A stretch of 64,000 nt of DNA from Microcoleus sp. FACHB-68 (GTDB lineage Bacteria; Cyanobacteriota; Cyanobacteriia; Cyanobacteriales; Oscillatoriaceae), in NCBI RefSeq assembly GCF_014695715.1, contig NZ_JACJOT010000017.1, positions 124,001 to 188,000 of the forward strand. Direction: 5' to 3'. A model generated the notes under the pieces. It worked only from the letters and a program-made list of their open reading frames with translations, ran no database searches and had not been told where the DNA came from. Positions 16,593 to 24,508 of this stretch are shown here, one piece after another. Both the position numbers and the translations under genes were made by a program. The stretch's first letter is position 1. Every line of letters starts with the position of its first letter.

Positions 16593-16646
16593 CGGCTAAA
16601 ACTGAGTATTTCCCGCTACCATCTCGCGGAACTCTTCTACCATTAA
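16329..16646 (+). pseudogene. Truncated AraC-family regulator (copy A)
   Basis: The first about 88 residues match the AraC regulator at 24757-25731. The frame then runs into unrelated sequence (antisense of the SufU-like gene) and stops after about 18 more residues. The whole DNA-binding helix-turn-helix domain is missing. The break is the end of the direct repeat at about 16592. Confidence 0.88.
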
Positions 16647-16919
16647 AAGCACCTGTGAAATAGTTTTACCTTTGATAGCGATCGCCATCAAGTCAGCAGA
16701 AGCAAGGCACAAAGCACAACCTGCACCTTCAAATTTAATGTCTGCAATTTTACTTTCTGCTTCATCTAGTACCAGCGTTAAATCAACCACATCACCGCAA
16801 TAGGGATTTTCTTCTCGGTGTTGACAATGTACTGGGTTAGTTTTTCCTTTGTTTTGCGGTTTTCTGGCGTGTGTTAAAATTACTTGTTGATAAATTTGGC
16901 AATCGTTAGTTTTCAGAAT
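16596..16919 (-). pseudogene. SufU/IscU-like iron-sulphur scaffold, C-terminally truncated
   Basis: The reading frame on the minus strand is open from about 16919 and reads as a U-type scaffold: YQQVILTHARKPQNKG, then NPYCGDVVDL with the first ligand Cys, then FEGAGCALCLASADLMA with the second. It ends after VEEFREMVAGNTQF, about 107 residues. Family members are nearer 140-150 and carry a third ligand Cys in the missing part. There is no ATG upstream in frame; ATT at 16919 or CTG at 16916 would follow the mocA stop within a few bases. The truncation coincides with the end of direct repeat A. Confidence 0.75.
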
Positions 16920-16923
16920 CTCT

Positions 16924-17529
16924 TCACTCTTGAAAATTCTTTAATAGCAACTGCTTGTAATCGTCCGGGGTATCAATATCAATCGCTGCTTCGGGTATTA
17001 GCAGAATCACTCCTGTATCTATATATTTTTGTATTAACGCTTTTGCACCTTTATCTCCTTCAAGCTGCAGCAGTTCTGGAAATAAGGCATTGCTAAACAG
17101 GGCAGGTACGCCTGTAGTTTCGTTATACTTTGAGGAAATAATTACTTTTTGCGTTTCTTGATAAGACTGAATCAATTGATTGAAAATCTGGGGAGAAACT
17201 AGCGGTTGATCTGCAAGTGAGATGATAACTGCATCAAGTTTAGAGTTAGTTTTCAGTAGCATACTAATACCAGCGCGAATAGAAGAAGACATTCCCTCTT
17301 GCCATTGGGAGTTCTCTACAACTTGCACTGCCTTTGGCATTAGTTGCGGTTTAATTTGTTCTGCATAAGCTCCCAGGACTACTATGATAGGTTGGCTCAT
17401 AGAAGCTAAGGCAACTTCAACCGCATGGAGTATCAGGCTGCGTCCTTGATAAGAAAGCAATTGTTTTGGTCTTCCCATGCGGGTTGCAGAGCCAGCAGCG
17501 AGAATAATTAGACCAATTTTAAATACCAT
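16924..17529 (-). CDS. mocA: MocA-like molybdopterin nucleotidyltransferase
   Basis: 201 residues. The nucleotidyltransferase signature LAAGSATRMGRPKQLL is at the N-terminus, with VVLGAYAEQI, SLADQPLVSPQIF and TGVPALFS further on. Family MobA/MocA/IspD-like. MocA attaches CMP to molybdopterin to make the dinucleotide cofactor required by the PaoABC/xanthine-dehydrogenase family. That fits the PaoABC genes upstream on the same strand. The ATG at 17529 is preferred to a TTG two codons earlier. It follows the xdhC-like gene by about 60 bp and is probably cotranscribed with it. It is more AT-rich than paoC. Confidence 0.85.
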   Translation of the reverse strand: MVFKIGLIILAAGSATRMGRPKQLLSYQGRSLILHAVEVALASMSQPIIVVLGAYAEQIKPQLMPKAVQVVENSQWQEGMSSSIRAGISMLLKTNSKLDAVIISLADQPLVSPQIFNQLIQSYQETQKVIISSKYNETTGVPALFSNALFPELLQLEGDKGAKALIQKYIDTGVILLIPEAAIDIDTPDDYKQLLLKNFQE

Positions 17530-17589
17530 ACCCAAGTTTTGAATTTTTGATTATTAAGAACATACTCGTATTAGCCATTAATTTTTTGA

Positions 17590-18717
17590 TTATTGACTAT
17601 TGATTGAAGCATGAATTGGTACAGTGCGGTTTCTTAAAAAACCACCTTGATGCTTTGCTGCTACTGCTTGAATTTCGGCGATAATCGCCAGAGCAATCTC
17701 TTCGGAATTATCTGCCCCAATGTCGAGTCCCACCGGACTATATAAATTTTGTTGCTGTTGTGGAGTGGGGATAACTCCTTCTTGTTGTAGTTCTTGCAAT
17801 AATCGGGCTGTTCTTTTCTTAGGGCCAAGTACACCTAAGTATTTTAAGCCAGAAGGCAATAACACTCTCAGCAATTCCAGGTCGTCTAAATAATTATGAG
17901 TCATAACTACAGCAACAGTACGCTCATCTATCTCGATGTTTTTTAATACATCCTGAGGAGAACAAAATTTAACTCGATCGGCTTCTTGAAAACGCTTTCG
18001 GCTTGCTTCCCGTTGGCGGTTATCAACTACAGTAATATGCCATCCTAACTGTTTGCCAAAGCGAACAACGGGAAGAACGTCATACCCAGCACCCAAAATT
18101 ACCAGCGACAGTGGCGGCTGAATGACTTGAATAAAAACTTCAACTTTCCCGCCTATTAACTGATATTGTTTCCCTACCGAGGTTTTGTGTTGAAGTGCTG
18201 CTTGTGTATCCTTTAAAACCGCTGCTGCTAATTCCTCATCGCTGATGTGATTGATGATATCTGAATTTAGTAGCAAGCGATCGCCTATTTGAGATTTGCT
18301 TTCACCCTCTATATTAAATACAGTTGCAATAGCACTCTCAAACCGAGCATCAAGGCATTTGTGGAGAAAACTAAATTGGTTCGGCTCGTTTACTGGCAAC
18401 GATTCAATCAAAACATAAGCAATGCCTTGACAGCCAAGCCCCAGTCCCCAAATTAAATCTTCCTCGGAGGTGGAGTCATACTTAACCACACAAGGACTAC
18501 CAGTGTTCATTACCTGCTGTGCTTTCTCAAATACATCACTTTCCAAACAGCCACCGCTAATTGCACCTACTATCAAGCCATCTGCACTCATCAACATTCG
18601 CGCACCAGGCCGGCGATAAGTTGAACCTTCCACTTTAACTAAAGTTGCCAAGGCTAGCTTTTTCGTGGGGTCTTTTACTTGCTCTAAAGCAGCCTTAATA
18701 TCGTGTAGTTCTTTCAT
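17590..18717 (-). CDS. XdhC/PaoD-like molybdenum cofactor insertion protein
   Basis: 375 residues, full length. The XdhC/CoxI N-terminal domain is recognisable from STYRRPGARMLMS and GAISGGCLESDVF. A Rossmann domain follows (VILGAGYDVLPVVRFGKQLG) with the block MTHNYLDDLELL and the conserved KYLGVLGPKKRTARLL. The C-terminus has SPVGLDIGADNSEEIALAI. These proteins bind the molybdenum cofactor, mediate its sulphuration and insert it into xanthine-dehydrogenase-type enzymes; PaoD does this for PaoABC. A candidate AraC operator lies at 18782-18826, about 65-110 bp upstream, suggesting a separate promoter for this gene plus mocA. Confidence 0.93.
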   Translation of the reverse strand: MKELHDIKAALEQVKDPTKKLALATLVKVEGSTYRRPGARMLMSADGLIVGAISGGCLESDVFEKAQQVMNTGSPCVVKYDSTSEEDLIWGLGLGCQGIAYVLIESLPVNEPNQFSFLHKCLDARFESAIATVFNIEGESKSQIGDRLLLNSDIINHISDEELAAAVLKDTQAALQHKTSVGKQYQLIGGKVEVFIQVIQPPLSLVILGAGYDVLPVVRFGKQLGWHITVVDNRQREASRKRFQEADRVKFCSPQDVLKNIEIDERTVAVVMTHNYLDDLELLRVLLPSGLKYLGVLGPKKRTARLLQELQQEGVIPTPQQQQNLYSPVGLDIGADNSEEIALAIIAEIQAVAAKHQGGFLRNRTVPIHASINSQ

Positions 18718-18781
18718 TGCTCAGCCTAAAAATTTTTGTATCTCACTGTGTTTAAGTTTGATTATAAGGACTTCAGCATAA

Positions 18782-18826
18782 AGGACGATATAACGATAAG
18801 TGCAATTTATTGGACAATCCTGCAAA
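18782..18826. promoter_or_regulatory. Candidate operator upstream of the xdhC-like gene
   Basis: Carries AGGACGAT (18782) and ACAATCCTGCAAA (18814), both identical to words in the AraC promoter region at 16252-16288 and 24680-24716. The spacing between them is 24 nt here and 16 nt there. Confidence 0.5.
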
Positions 18827-18858
18827 ATCCTTCTTGCAGAATGCCGATAACAAGCTAT

Positions 18859-19110
18859 TTACTCCGCTGCCATAACTAGGCGAAAACCGATGTTGATACC
18901 CCGATAATCCGGTTCATAGGATTTGCGGAAAGAGCTGCGCCAACTGTTGGGGGTTTGATGCCAACTACCACCACCCACGACGCGCTGGCTGCCGCTGGCT
19001 GGTCCTTTAGGGTCGGTAGATGGGCTTTGTGCAAGTATCGCCATACCAGTCTTGCACCCATTCCCATGCGTTTCCGTGTACGTCAGAACTCCCCACCGTT
19101 GCCAGCGCCC
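18859..19110 (-). pseudogene. Frameshifted C-terminal remnant of a formylglycine-generating-enzyme (SUMF1) family gene
   Basis: Two minus-strand frames together rebuild the end of an FGE-sulfatase/SUMF1 domain. One frame gives SSDVHGNAWEWVQDWYGD. After a shift near 19030 the other gives STDPKGPASGSQRV, VGGGSWHQTPNSWRSSFRKS and YRGINIGFRLV, then a stop. The N-terminal two thirds are absent; the sequence merges into the paoC 3' end. It lies downstream of paoC and is likely a relic of the locus into which one block was joined. Confidence 0.8.
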
Positions 19111-19159
19111 ACCGTTCCCCCTGACTACTGCTGGCACTTCATTCAATAAATGACCTGAC

Positions 19160-21376
19160 TCAAAGCAGCTTGTCCGGCGTAATCGGCAGATCCCTGATGC
19201 GTTTGCCCGTGGCATGAAAGACAGCATTGGCGATCGCCGCCGGGATGCCCACCATGCCGAGTTCGCCCATGCCCTTGACACCGAGCGGATTGACGACTTT
19301 ATCCTCCTCCTCAACGAATATCGTATCGATCTCCAAGACATCGGCATTAACCGGCACGTGATAGTGCTGCAAATTCGGATTCATAATCCGCCCGTAACGG
19401 TGGTCGATTTCAGTCGCCTCTTGCAGCGCCATACCAATGCCCCAGACAACGCCGCCGATTTCCTGACTGTGCGAGGCCTTCGGATTCATAATCTTGCCGC
19501 AGGCAGTCACTTCAATGGCGCGCGTAACGTGGACAGTCCCCACATCCGGATCGACCTTCACTTCAATGAACTGCGCGCCGTGCGCCAACGTCGCATACTT
19601 CTCGCGCTCCTCTGAGGGACGCGACTCGAATGTTTCCGTGATTGCGGTGAGACCATTACGCTTCATCACTGCGGAGATGTTGACGAAACGATCCGGGTCG
19701 CTTTTTAGTCGCAGTTGCCCGTCGAGCATCTCGACATCGGAAGAGGCAGCCCCCTTGAGCGGAGAATTCGGTTCCTGGTTCGCGAGGGCGAGCAACTTCG
19801 TGCCGATCGCCAGAGCCGCCCCGCGCACCGCCGAGCCGACGCTCGCCGTCGTCCAAGAGCCCCCCTGCGACGGTGCCCGAGGGAACTTCGTGTCGCCGAG
19901 TTCAAATTTCACCTGCTCCAACTTCAGCCCCAGATACTCGGCAGCGATCATCGTCATCACCGTGTAGGTGCCGGGGCCGATGTCGCTGGTCGCACTTGCG
20001 ACTTTGGCCGTGCCGTCCACCTGCAGCGTGACGAGGGCGGCAGCAGGCCTCTGGAAAGCGCCCCAGACGCCGGTCGCCATTCCCCAACCGACGAGTAGGC
20101 GTCCGTCACGCATTGATCGCGGCTCGAACTTGCGATTCTTCCAACCGAATTTTTCCGCGCCGAGCCGGTAGCACTCCCGCAACGCCTTACTCGAAAATGG
20201 CTTGCCGCTCTCGGGGTCTACTTCGGCATAGTTGATCAGCCGAAGTTCGAGCGGGTCGATCCGCAGCGCGTAGGCCAGCTCGTCCATCGCGCATTCGAGC
20301 GCGAACATACCGCTAACGGCCCCCGGTGCGCGCATCCAGGTCGGGGTGGGGAGGTCCGTGTTGGTAATCTTCAGCGGCGCGTAGAGATTCGGGCACGCGT
20401 AGACCTGACGCGTGAAACGCGTGGTGTCGTCTGAGAACTCCTCGAGGGTGGAGGTGTTGTGCACGGCTTCATGAATCATCGCGGAGAGCTTTCCCGATCG
20501 CTCCGCGCCGAGCGCGATCTTCTGAATCGTGTGCGGACGATAACCGTGGCCAGTGAACATTTGCGTGCGCGTATAGACAACCTTGACTGGGCGCCTGAGT
20601 TCGCGGGCTGCCATCGCTGTCAGCGCCGGATAATAGTTCGGGCGCAGCGACGATCCAAAGGCCCCGCCGACGAAGGGCGAGACCACACTCACGTTTTCCT
20701 CGGGCACGCCGAAGCTCGAAGCCAAATGTGTGCGTACGCTATAGACCCCCTGCGTCTTGTCGAAGACCGTTAGCTTGTCGCCTTGCCAGACCGCGATCGC
20801 CGCGTGCGGCTCCATGGGGTTGTGGTGTTCGATCGGGATGCGGTACTCGACCTCTACCTTCACGGCCGCTGCGCGCATCGCCTCTTCGGGATTACCGCGC
20901 CGCTTCGGAGGCGGCTCTTTAGTGGGGACGCGCGCGCTCGCGCGCACCGCCTCAGTGTCGGTCATGTGCTGCTGTGAGTTGTAGGAGACTTTAACGAGAC
21001 GTGCCGCATAACGTGCCTGCTCGTAGGTCTCGGCGACGACGAGTGCCACGGGCTGCATATTGAAGAAGATTTTGTCGGACTGGAGCGCCCGAAACGACTT
21101 GTCTTCCTCCTCGGTGGCGCGGGGCGGGGCCTGCTCCGTGGAAGACTTCGGACCAAGCTTCGGTGCGTTCAGGTGGGTGAAGACGCGAATTACGCCTGCG
21201 GCGCCTTCAGCCTCACGCGTGTTGATCGATTTAATCGTGCCTTTTGCTACGGTTCCCAGCACGATAAAACCGTAAGCGAGATTGGGAACCTGGAATTCCG
21301 CCGCGTATTTAGCCTTGCCCGTCACTTTGGCTGCGCCGTCCACGCGGCTCATTTCTTTTCCGATGTATCTTGCCAT
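19160..21376 (-). CDS. paoC: Aldehyde oxidoreductase molybdenum-binding subunit PaoC
   Basis: 738 residues, the size of the large subunit of the xanthine oxidase family in its YagR/PaoC form. The N-terminus GKEMSRVDGAAKVTGKAKYA is the start of the a/b hammerhead domain. The molybdopterin-binding segments include GGAFGSSLRP, RAPGAVSGMFALECAMDELA and GGSWTTASVGSAVRGAAL. The catalytic Glu lies in KGMGELGMVG (about residue 705), equivalent to the catalytic Glu of PaoC and xanthine oxidase. The ATG at 21376 has a strong GGAGG 10 nt upstream. The gene is markedly GC-rich and poor in the host CCGG words, unlike the neighbouring xdhC and mocA genes. It is the last intact gene of the paoABC run. Confidence 0.95.
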   Translation of the reverse strand: MARYIGKEMSRVDGAAKVTGKAKYAAEFQVPNLAYGFIVLGTVAKGTIKSINTREAEGAAGVIRVFTHLNAPKLGPKSSTEQAPPRATEEEDKSFRALQSDKIFFNMQPVALVVAETYEQARYAARLVKVSYNSQQHMTDTEAVRASARVPTKEPPPKRRGNPEEAMRAAAVKVEVEYRIPIEHHNPMEPHAAIAVWQGDKLTVFDKTQGVYSVRTHLASSFGVPEENVSVVSPFVGGAFGSSLRPNYYPALTAMAARELRRPVKVVYTRTQMFTGHGYRPHTIQKIALGAERSGKLSAMIHEAVHNTSTLEEFSDDTTRFTRQVYACPNLYAPLKITNTDLPTPTWMRAPGAVSGMFALECAMDELAYALRIDPLELRLINYAEVDPESGKPFSSKALRECYRLGAEKFGWKNRKFEPRSMRDGRLLVGWGMATGVWGAFQRPAAALVTLQVDGTAKVASATSDIGPGTYTVMTMIAAEYLGLKLEQVKFELGDTKFPRAPSQGGSWTTASVGSAVRGAALAIGTKLLALANQEPNSPLKGAASSDVEMLDGQLRLKSDPDRFVNISAVMKRNGLTAITETFESRPSEEREKYATLAHGAQFIEVKVDPDVGTVHVTRAIEVTACGKIMNPKASHSQEIGGVVWGIGMALQEATEIDHRYGRIMNPNLQHYHVPVNADVLEIDTIFVEEEDKVVNPLGVKGMGELGMVGIPAAIANAVFHATGKRIRDLPITPDKLL

Positions 21377-21501
21377 TTCGTTTATCCTCCCTAATATCAA
21401 ATCCGCCCTTCATCGGAATTATTCATCTCTCTGTTCTCTTCCTCTGCGTTCTCTGCGTACTCTGCGGTTTAATCATTCCAATGCAACCGGAATTGATATA
21501 A

Positions 21502-22494
21502 TTAGGCCGCACCGCTCGTCATCGCTTGCTGCAAAGCCAGAACAATGGCGCGTTTTCCGAGTTCGACTTTATAACCGTTATGTTCAAGCGGTTTCGCATC
21601 TTTCAGAGCCGCTTCGGCAGCAGCCTGAAAAGTTGTTTCCGTCGCAGGTTTGCCGATCAGAACTCTTTCGGCTTCGGGTGAACGCCAAGGTTTATGCGCG
21701 ACGCTGCCCAAAACAACGCGTGCCTGTTTGATGGTGTTGCCGCTTGTTTCTAAAGCAGCAGCCACGGCAAGCAGTGCGAAAGCATAGGAAGCGCGATCGC
21801 GAACTTTTAGGTAATAAGACTTATTGGCGAAGTTATTCTTCGGCATTTCGATCGCGACGATCAATTCCCCATGCTGAAGATTGTTATCTTTTTCAGGCGT
21901 GTTGCCCGGCAAGCGATGAAAATCCTGGAGGGGGATTGTGCGTTCTTGCCCGTTCGTGCCGCGAATCCTCACTACCGCGTCCAGCGCATAAAGCGCATTC
22001 GCCATATCGCCCGGGTAAGTCGCCACGCATTTGTCGCTGTAGCCAAAAATGGCATGAATGCGATTAAGGCCCTCAAGCGCTCCGCATCCGCTGCCGGGTT
22101 CGCGTTTGTTGCACGGCATAGCGATGTCGTAAAAATACTGGCATCGGGTGCGCTGCATTAAATTTCCCCCGTTGGTCGCCATATTGCGAAGCTGCGCGGA
22201 GGCACCGGCTAAAATCGCCATTGACAGAAGCGGGTAATTTTGCCGGATGAGCGGATGGTTAGCCGTGTCGGTATTTTTGGCTAACGCGCCGATCGAAATT
22301 CCGTTCGAGGTCGATCGAATTTCCGCCAGATTCAAACCTGAGATGTCAACAAGTTCGCTGGGACGCTCGACGTATTCTTTCATCAAATCAATCAGATTTG
22401 TCCCGCCTGCGAGAAACTTTGCCGTTTGATTAGCGGAAACGGTGCCAACGGCACTTGCCGCGTCGGTTGCACTTGAATATTTAAACGATTGCAT
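21502..22494 (-). CDS. paoB: Aldehyde oxidoreductase FAD-binding subunit PaoB
   Basis: 330 residues from the ATG at 22494, with GAGG about 10 nt upstream. The PCMH-type FAD domain motif is FLAGGTNLIDLMK, and ATNGGNLMQRTRCQYF follows. The segment TRCQYFYDIAMPCNKR and PGSGCGALEG supplies the cysteines that bind the extra [4Fe-4S] cluster characteristic of the PaoB branch. The CO dehydrogenase flavoprotein C-terminal domain occupies the last about 100 residues. The start overlaps the paoA stop by 14 nt, so the two are probably translationally coupled. Electron transfer goes from the molybdenum centre via Fe-S clusters to FAD. Confidence 0.94.
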   Translation of the reverse strand: MQSFKYSSATDAASAVGTVSANQTAKFLAGGTNLIDLMKEYVERPSELVDISGLNLAEIRSTSNGISIGALAKNTDTANHPLIRQNYPLLSMAILAGASAQLRNMATNGGNLMQRTRCQYFYDIAMPCNKREPGSGCGALEGLNRIHAIFGYSDKCVATYPGDMANALYALDAVVRIRGTNGQERTIPLQDFHRLPGNTPEKDNNLQHGELIVAIEMPKNNFANKSYYLKVRDRASYAFALLAVAAALETSGNTIKQARVVLGSVAHKPWRSPEAERVLIGKPATETTFQAAAEAALKDAKPLEHNGYKVELGKRAIVLALQQAMTSGAA

Positions 22495-23299
22495 CGGCTT
22501 TGCCCTCCTCATTCAATGCAACGGCAATTTCTTCATCGCTCGCGAAATGCCAGGTATGGGCTGTTTCGCGCCCGGACTGAACTTCTCTGACTGCCGCAAC
22601 GATTCCCGGATACGCGCCGCAACGGCAAATATTGCCGCTCATGCGTTCTCTGATTTCTTCATCAGAGAGACTTAAATTCTGCGTGCTCGTCCGCAAATTG
22701 TTAGTGACGTGACTCGCGTCGCCGTTTTTGGCTTCCTGCAGCAGCGCCACCGCCGAACATATCTGCCCCGGCGTGCAGTAGCCGCACTGGAAGCCGTCGT
22801 GTTTGATGAACGCCGCCTGCATCGGATGAAGATTGTCGCCGTCAGCGAGTCCTTCGATCGTCGTCACCTCTTTCCCCTCGCAGCTAGCGGCAAGTGTCAG
22901 ACAAGAAAGCACGCGGCGCCCGTCAACGATCACCGTACAAGCGCCGCACTGTCCTTGATCGCATCCTTTTTTAGTGCCGGTCAATCCCAGTGTTTCGCGC
23001 AGGGTGTCGAGCAGCGCCATGCGCGAATCCACTTCCAGGCGTTGGGTCGAGCCGTTGATTTTCAAAAGAACCTTAACGGCGTTTTCAACCCCAGGGGCCG
23101 GGGCGAACACGGCCTCGGGCGCAGCGGCGAGCGTGGCAAAGGCCTCCTCTTTAGCCAGCAGATGGAAGGCGAAGGTGCCGAGTAGGGCAGCCATGCTTTG
23201 CCCCAAGAATTTGCGGCGAGCAGCGCCGACAATACCGAGTTGGTCGAGCAGTGTTTCTTCGTCCCTACTCAAATCGTTCTGTTCTTGATTATCGTCCAT
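22481..23299 (-). CDS. paoA: Aldehyde oxidoreductase [2Fe-2S] subunit PaoA with Tat signal
   Basis: 272 residues from the ATG at 23299, which has AAGGAG a few nt upstream. A twin-arginine signal ARRKFLGQS is at residues 27-35, followed by a hydrophobic stretch and an Ala-rich region, so the folded PaoABC complex should be exported to the periplasm. The two [2Fe-2S] clusters are bound by CDQGQCGACTV...C and by CGYCTPGQ...CRCGAYPG. PaoA has the long N-terminal extension seen in E. coli PaoA/YagT. It is the first gene of the overlapping paoABC run. Confidence 0.94.
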   Translation of the reverse strand: MDDNQEQNDLSRDEETLLDQLGIVGAARRKFLGQSMAALLGTFAFHLLAKEEAFATLAAAPEAVFAPAPGVENAVKVLLKINGSTQRLEVDSRMALLDTLRETLGLTGTKKGCDQGQCGACTVIVDGRRVLSCLTLAASCEGKEVTTIEGLADGDNLHPMQAAFIKHDGFQCGYCTPGQICSAVALLQEAKNGDASHVTNNLRTSTQNLSLSDEEIRERMSGNICRCGAYPGIVAAVREVQSGRETAHTWHFASDEEIAVALNEEGKADAIV

Positions 23300-23362
23300 G
23301 ATTCTCCTTGCAAAATTCTCAAACAACCCCTGGACAAGTGTTTGTTTTTCGCGCCGGCTCTT

Positions 23363-24307
23363 CTAACGATCTGCATCCACCGAAGGCGCAGAAGCGCCTT
23401 CGCTCGGGCGTCCTTTGTTCTCGAAGACTTCCTTAGCCACGGCAATCGCGGTAACTGCGTTAGGCCAGCCCGCGTAAAACGCCAAGTGGGTGATGGTCTC
23501 TATCAACTCCTCCTGCGTCACGCCGTTTTCGCGCGCCCTGACGAGGTGAGAACGAAGCTGGTCCGGTCTGTTCATGGCAATGAGCGCGGCCACCGTCACC
23601 AGGCTGCGATCGCGCTTCGATAGCTCAGGACGTTCCCAGACATCACCAAACAGCACGTTGTCGGTAAGCTCGACTAACTTGGGAGCGATATCGCCGATCG
23701 CTCTTTGGGCCGGCGTCTGTTGCACACTGACAGCGGGGACGGAGCGTGCAGGCACAGCGGATGCCGACCGTTGCGCCTGGACTGGCGTGCCGTACTGCTC
23801 GTCGCTGACCTGTTCCATCCAGTCGGTGCTCTTGCCGTCGAGCTGTTCCACGATGGCGATATGCGTCATCGCAGAGTTTGGCGAGGCTCCGTGCCAGTGT
23901 TTTACACCTGGCGGAATCCGGACGACATCTCCTGGCCGGATCTCCTCGACCGGCCCCCCCCAGCCCTGCACCCGCCCGACGCCCGCTGTCACGATCAGGA
24001 TCTGACCAAGCGGATGGGTGTGCCATGCCGAGCGAGCACCGGACTCAAACGTGACGTAGGCACCGGATGCGCGTGCTGGATCGTTCGCCTGGAACAGAGG
24101 ATCGACGCGCACGGAACCCGTGAAGTTTTCGGCTGGTCCCTTCCGCGAGGGCACAGAGCCGCTTCGCATGATGTTGATTGTCTGCGAATCTTGCATTGGC
24201 GCGGTCTGGGGAGCGCCGGACCCCTCGGCGGCTCCTGCCTGATTTGCTTGGGCCGAGGCCGAAGCGAGCAGAGAAAGCGATATGACCGTTGCGGTGAGCA
24301 GTTTCAT
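23363..24307 (-). CDS. Exported cupin-carboxymuconolactone decarboxylase fusion protein
   Basis: 314 residues. A signal peptide ([21 protein letters not shown]) shown here as about 21 residues directs export; its cleavage is likely after ASA or AQA. Residues about 45-165 are a cupin: WHTHPLGQ, then PPGVKHWHG with the metal-binding histidines. Residues about 190-295 are a CMD/AhpD-like domain: [20 protein letters not shown] and [15 protein letters not shown]. The CMD domain lacks an obvious CxxC pair, so AhpD-type disulphide chemistry is not supported. It is upstream of paoA on the same strand, with about 60 bp between them, and may be cotranscribed. Substrate unknown; a role on quinone, lactone or aldehyde-derived compounds would be inference. 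Confidence 0.85.
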   Translation of the reverse strand: MKLLTATVISLSLLASASAQANQAGAAEGSGAPQTAPMQDSQTINIMRSGSVPSRKGPAENFTGSVRVDPLFQANDPARASGAYVTFESGARSAWHTHPLGQILIVTAGVGRVQGWGGPVEEIRPGDVVRIPPGVKHWHGASPNSAMTHIAIVEQLDGKSTDWMEQVSDEQYGTPVQAQRSASAVPARSVPAVSVQQTPAQRAIGDIAPKLVELTDNVLFGDVWERPELSKRDRSLVTVAALIAMNRPDQLRSHLVRARENGVTQEELIETITHLAFYAGWPNAVTAIAVAKEVFENKGRPSEGASAPSVDADR

Positions 24308-24360
24308 TTTCGTCCTGTCGATTCAGTGTGAGCAGCAAACAGACCCTTTTGCGACCGAAC

Positions 24361-24432
24361 GCCCTGGACAGTGCCGGTAAAATACTCGGCTGATCCCTTG
24401 GCAGAAGGCTGTGCGCCACTTCGTTTGATGTT
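24361..24432 (-). pseudogene. N-terminal remnant of a second cupin gene
   Basis: The minus strand from the ATG at 24432 reads MNIKRSGAQPSAKGSAEYFT then GTVQ. This parallels [20 protein letters not shown] in the intact cupin. After about 24 residues the similarity ends and the frame runs into the region upstream of the cupin-CMD gene, stopping near its start codon. The matching C-terminal part is at 15098-15214. Confidence 0.65.
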
Positions 24433-24508
24433 CATTGTCTGAATTCCTTTGGCTACCCCAATTGTAGAGATGGAGCACTTAGCGCCTGCTCTATCAAAAG
24501 GGATGAGA

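Noticed and set aside
19656-21394. Many open frames on both strands opposite and inside paoC
   Set aside because: They are by-products of the high GC content of paoC and lack any domain or start signal.
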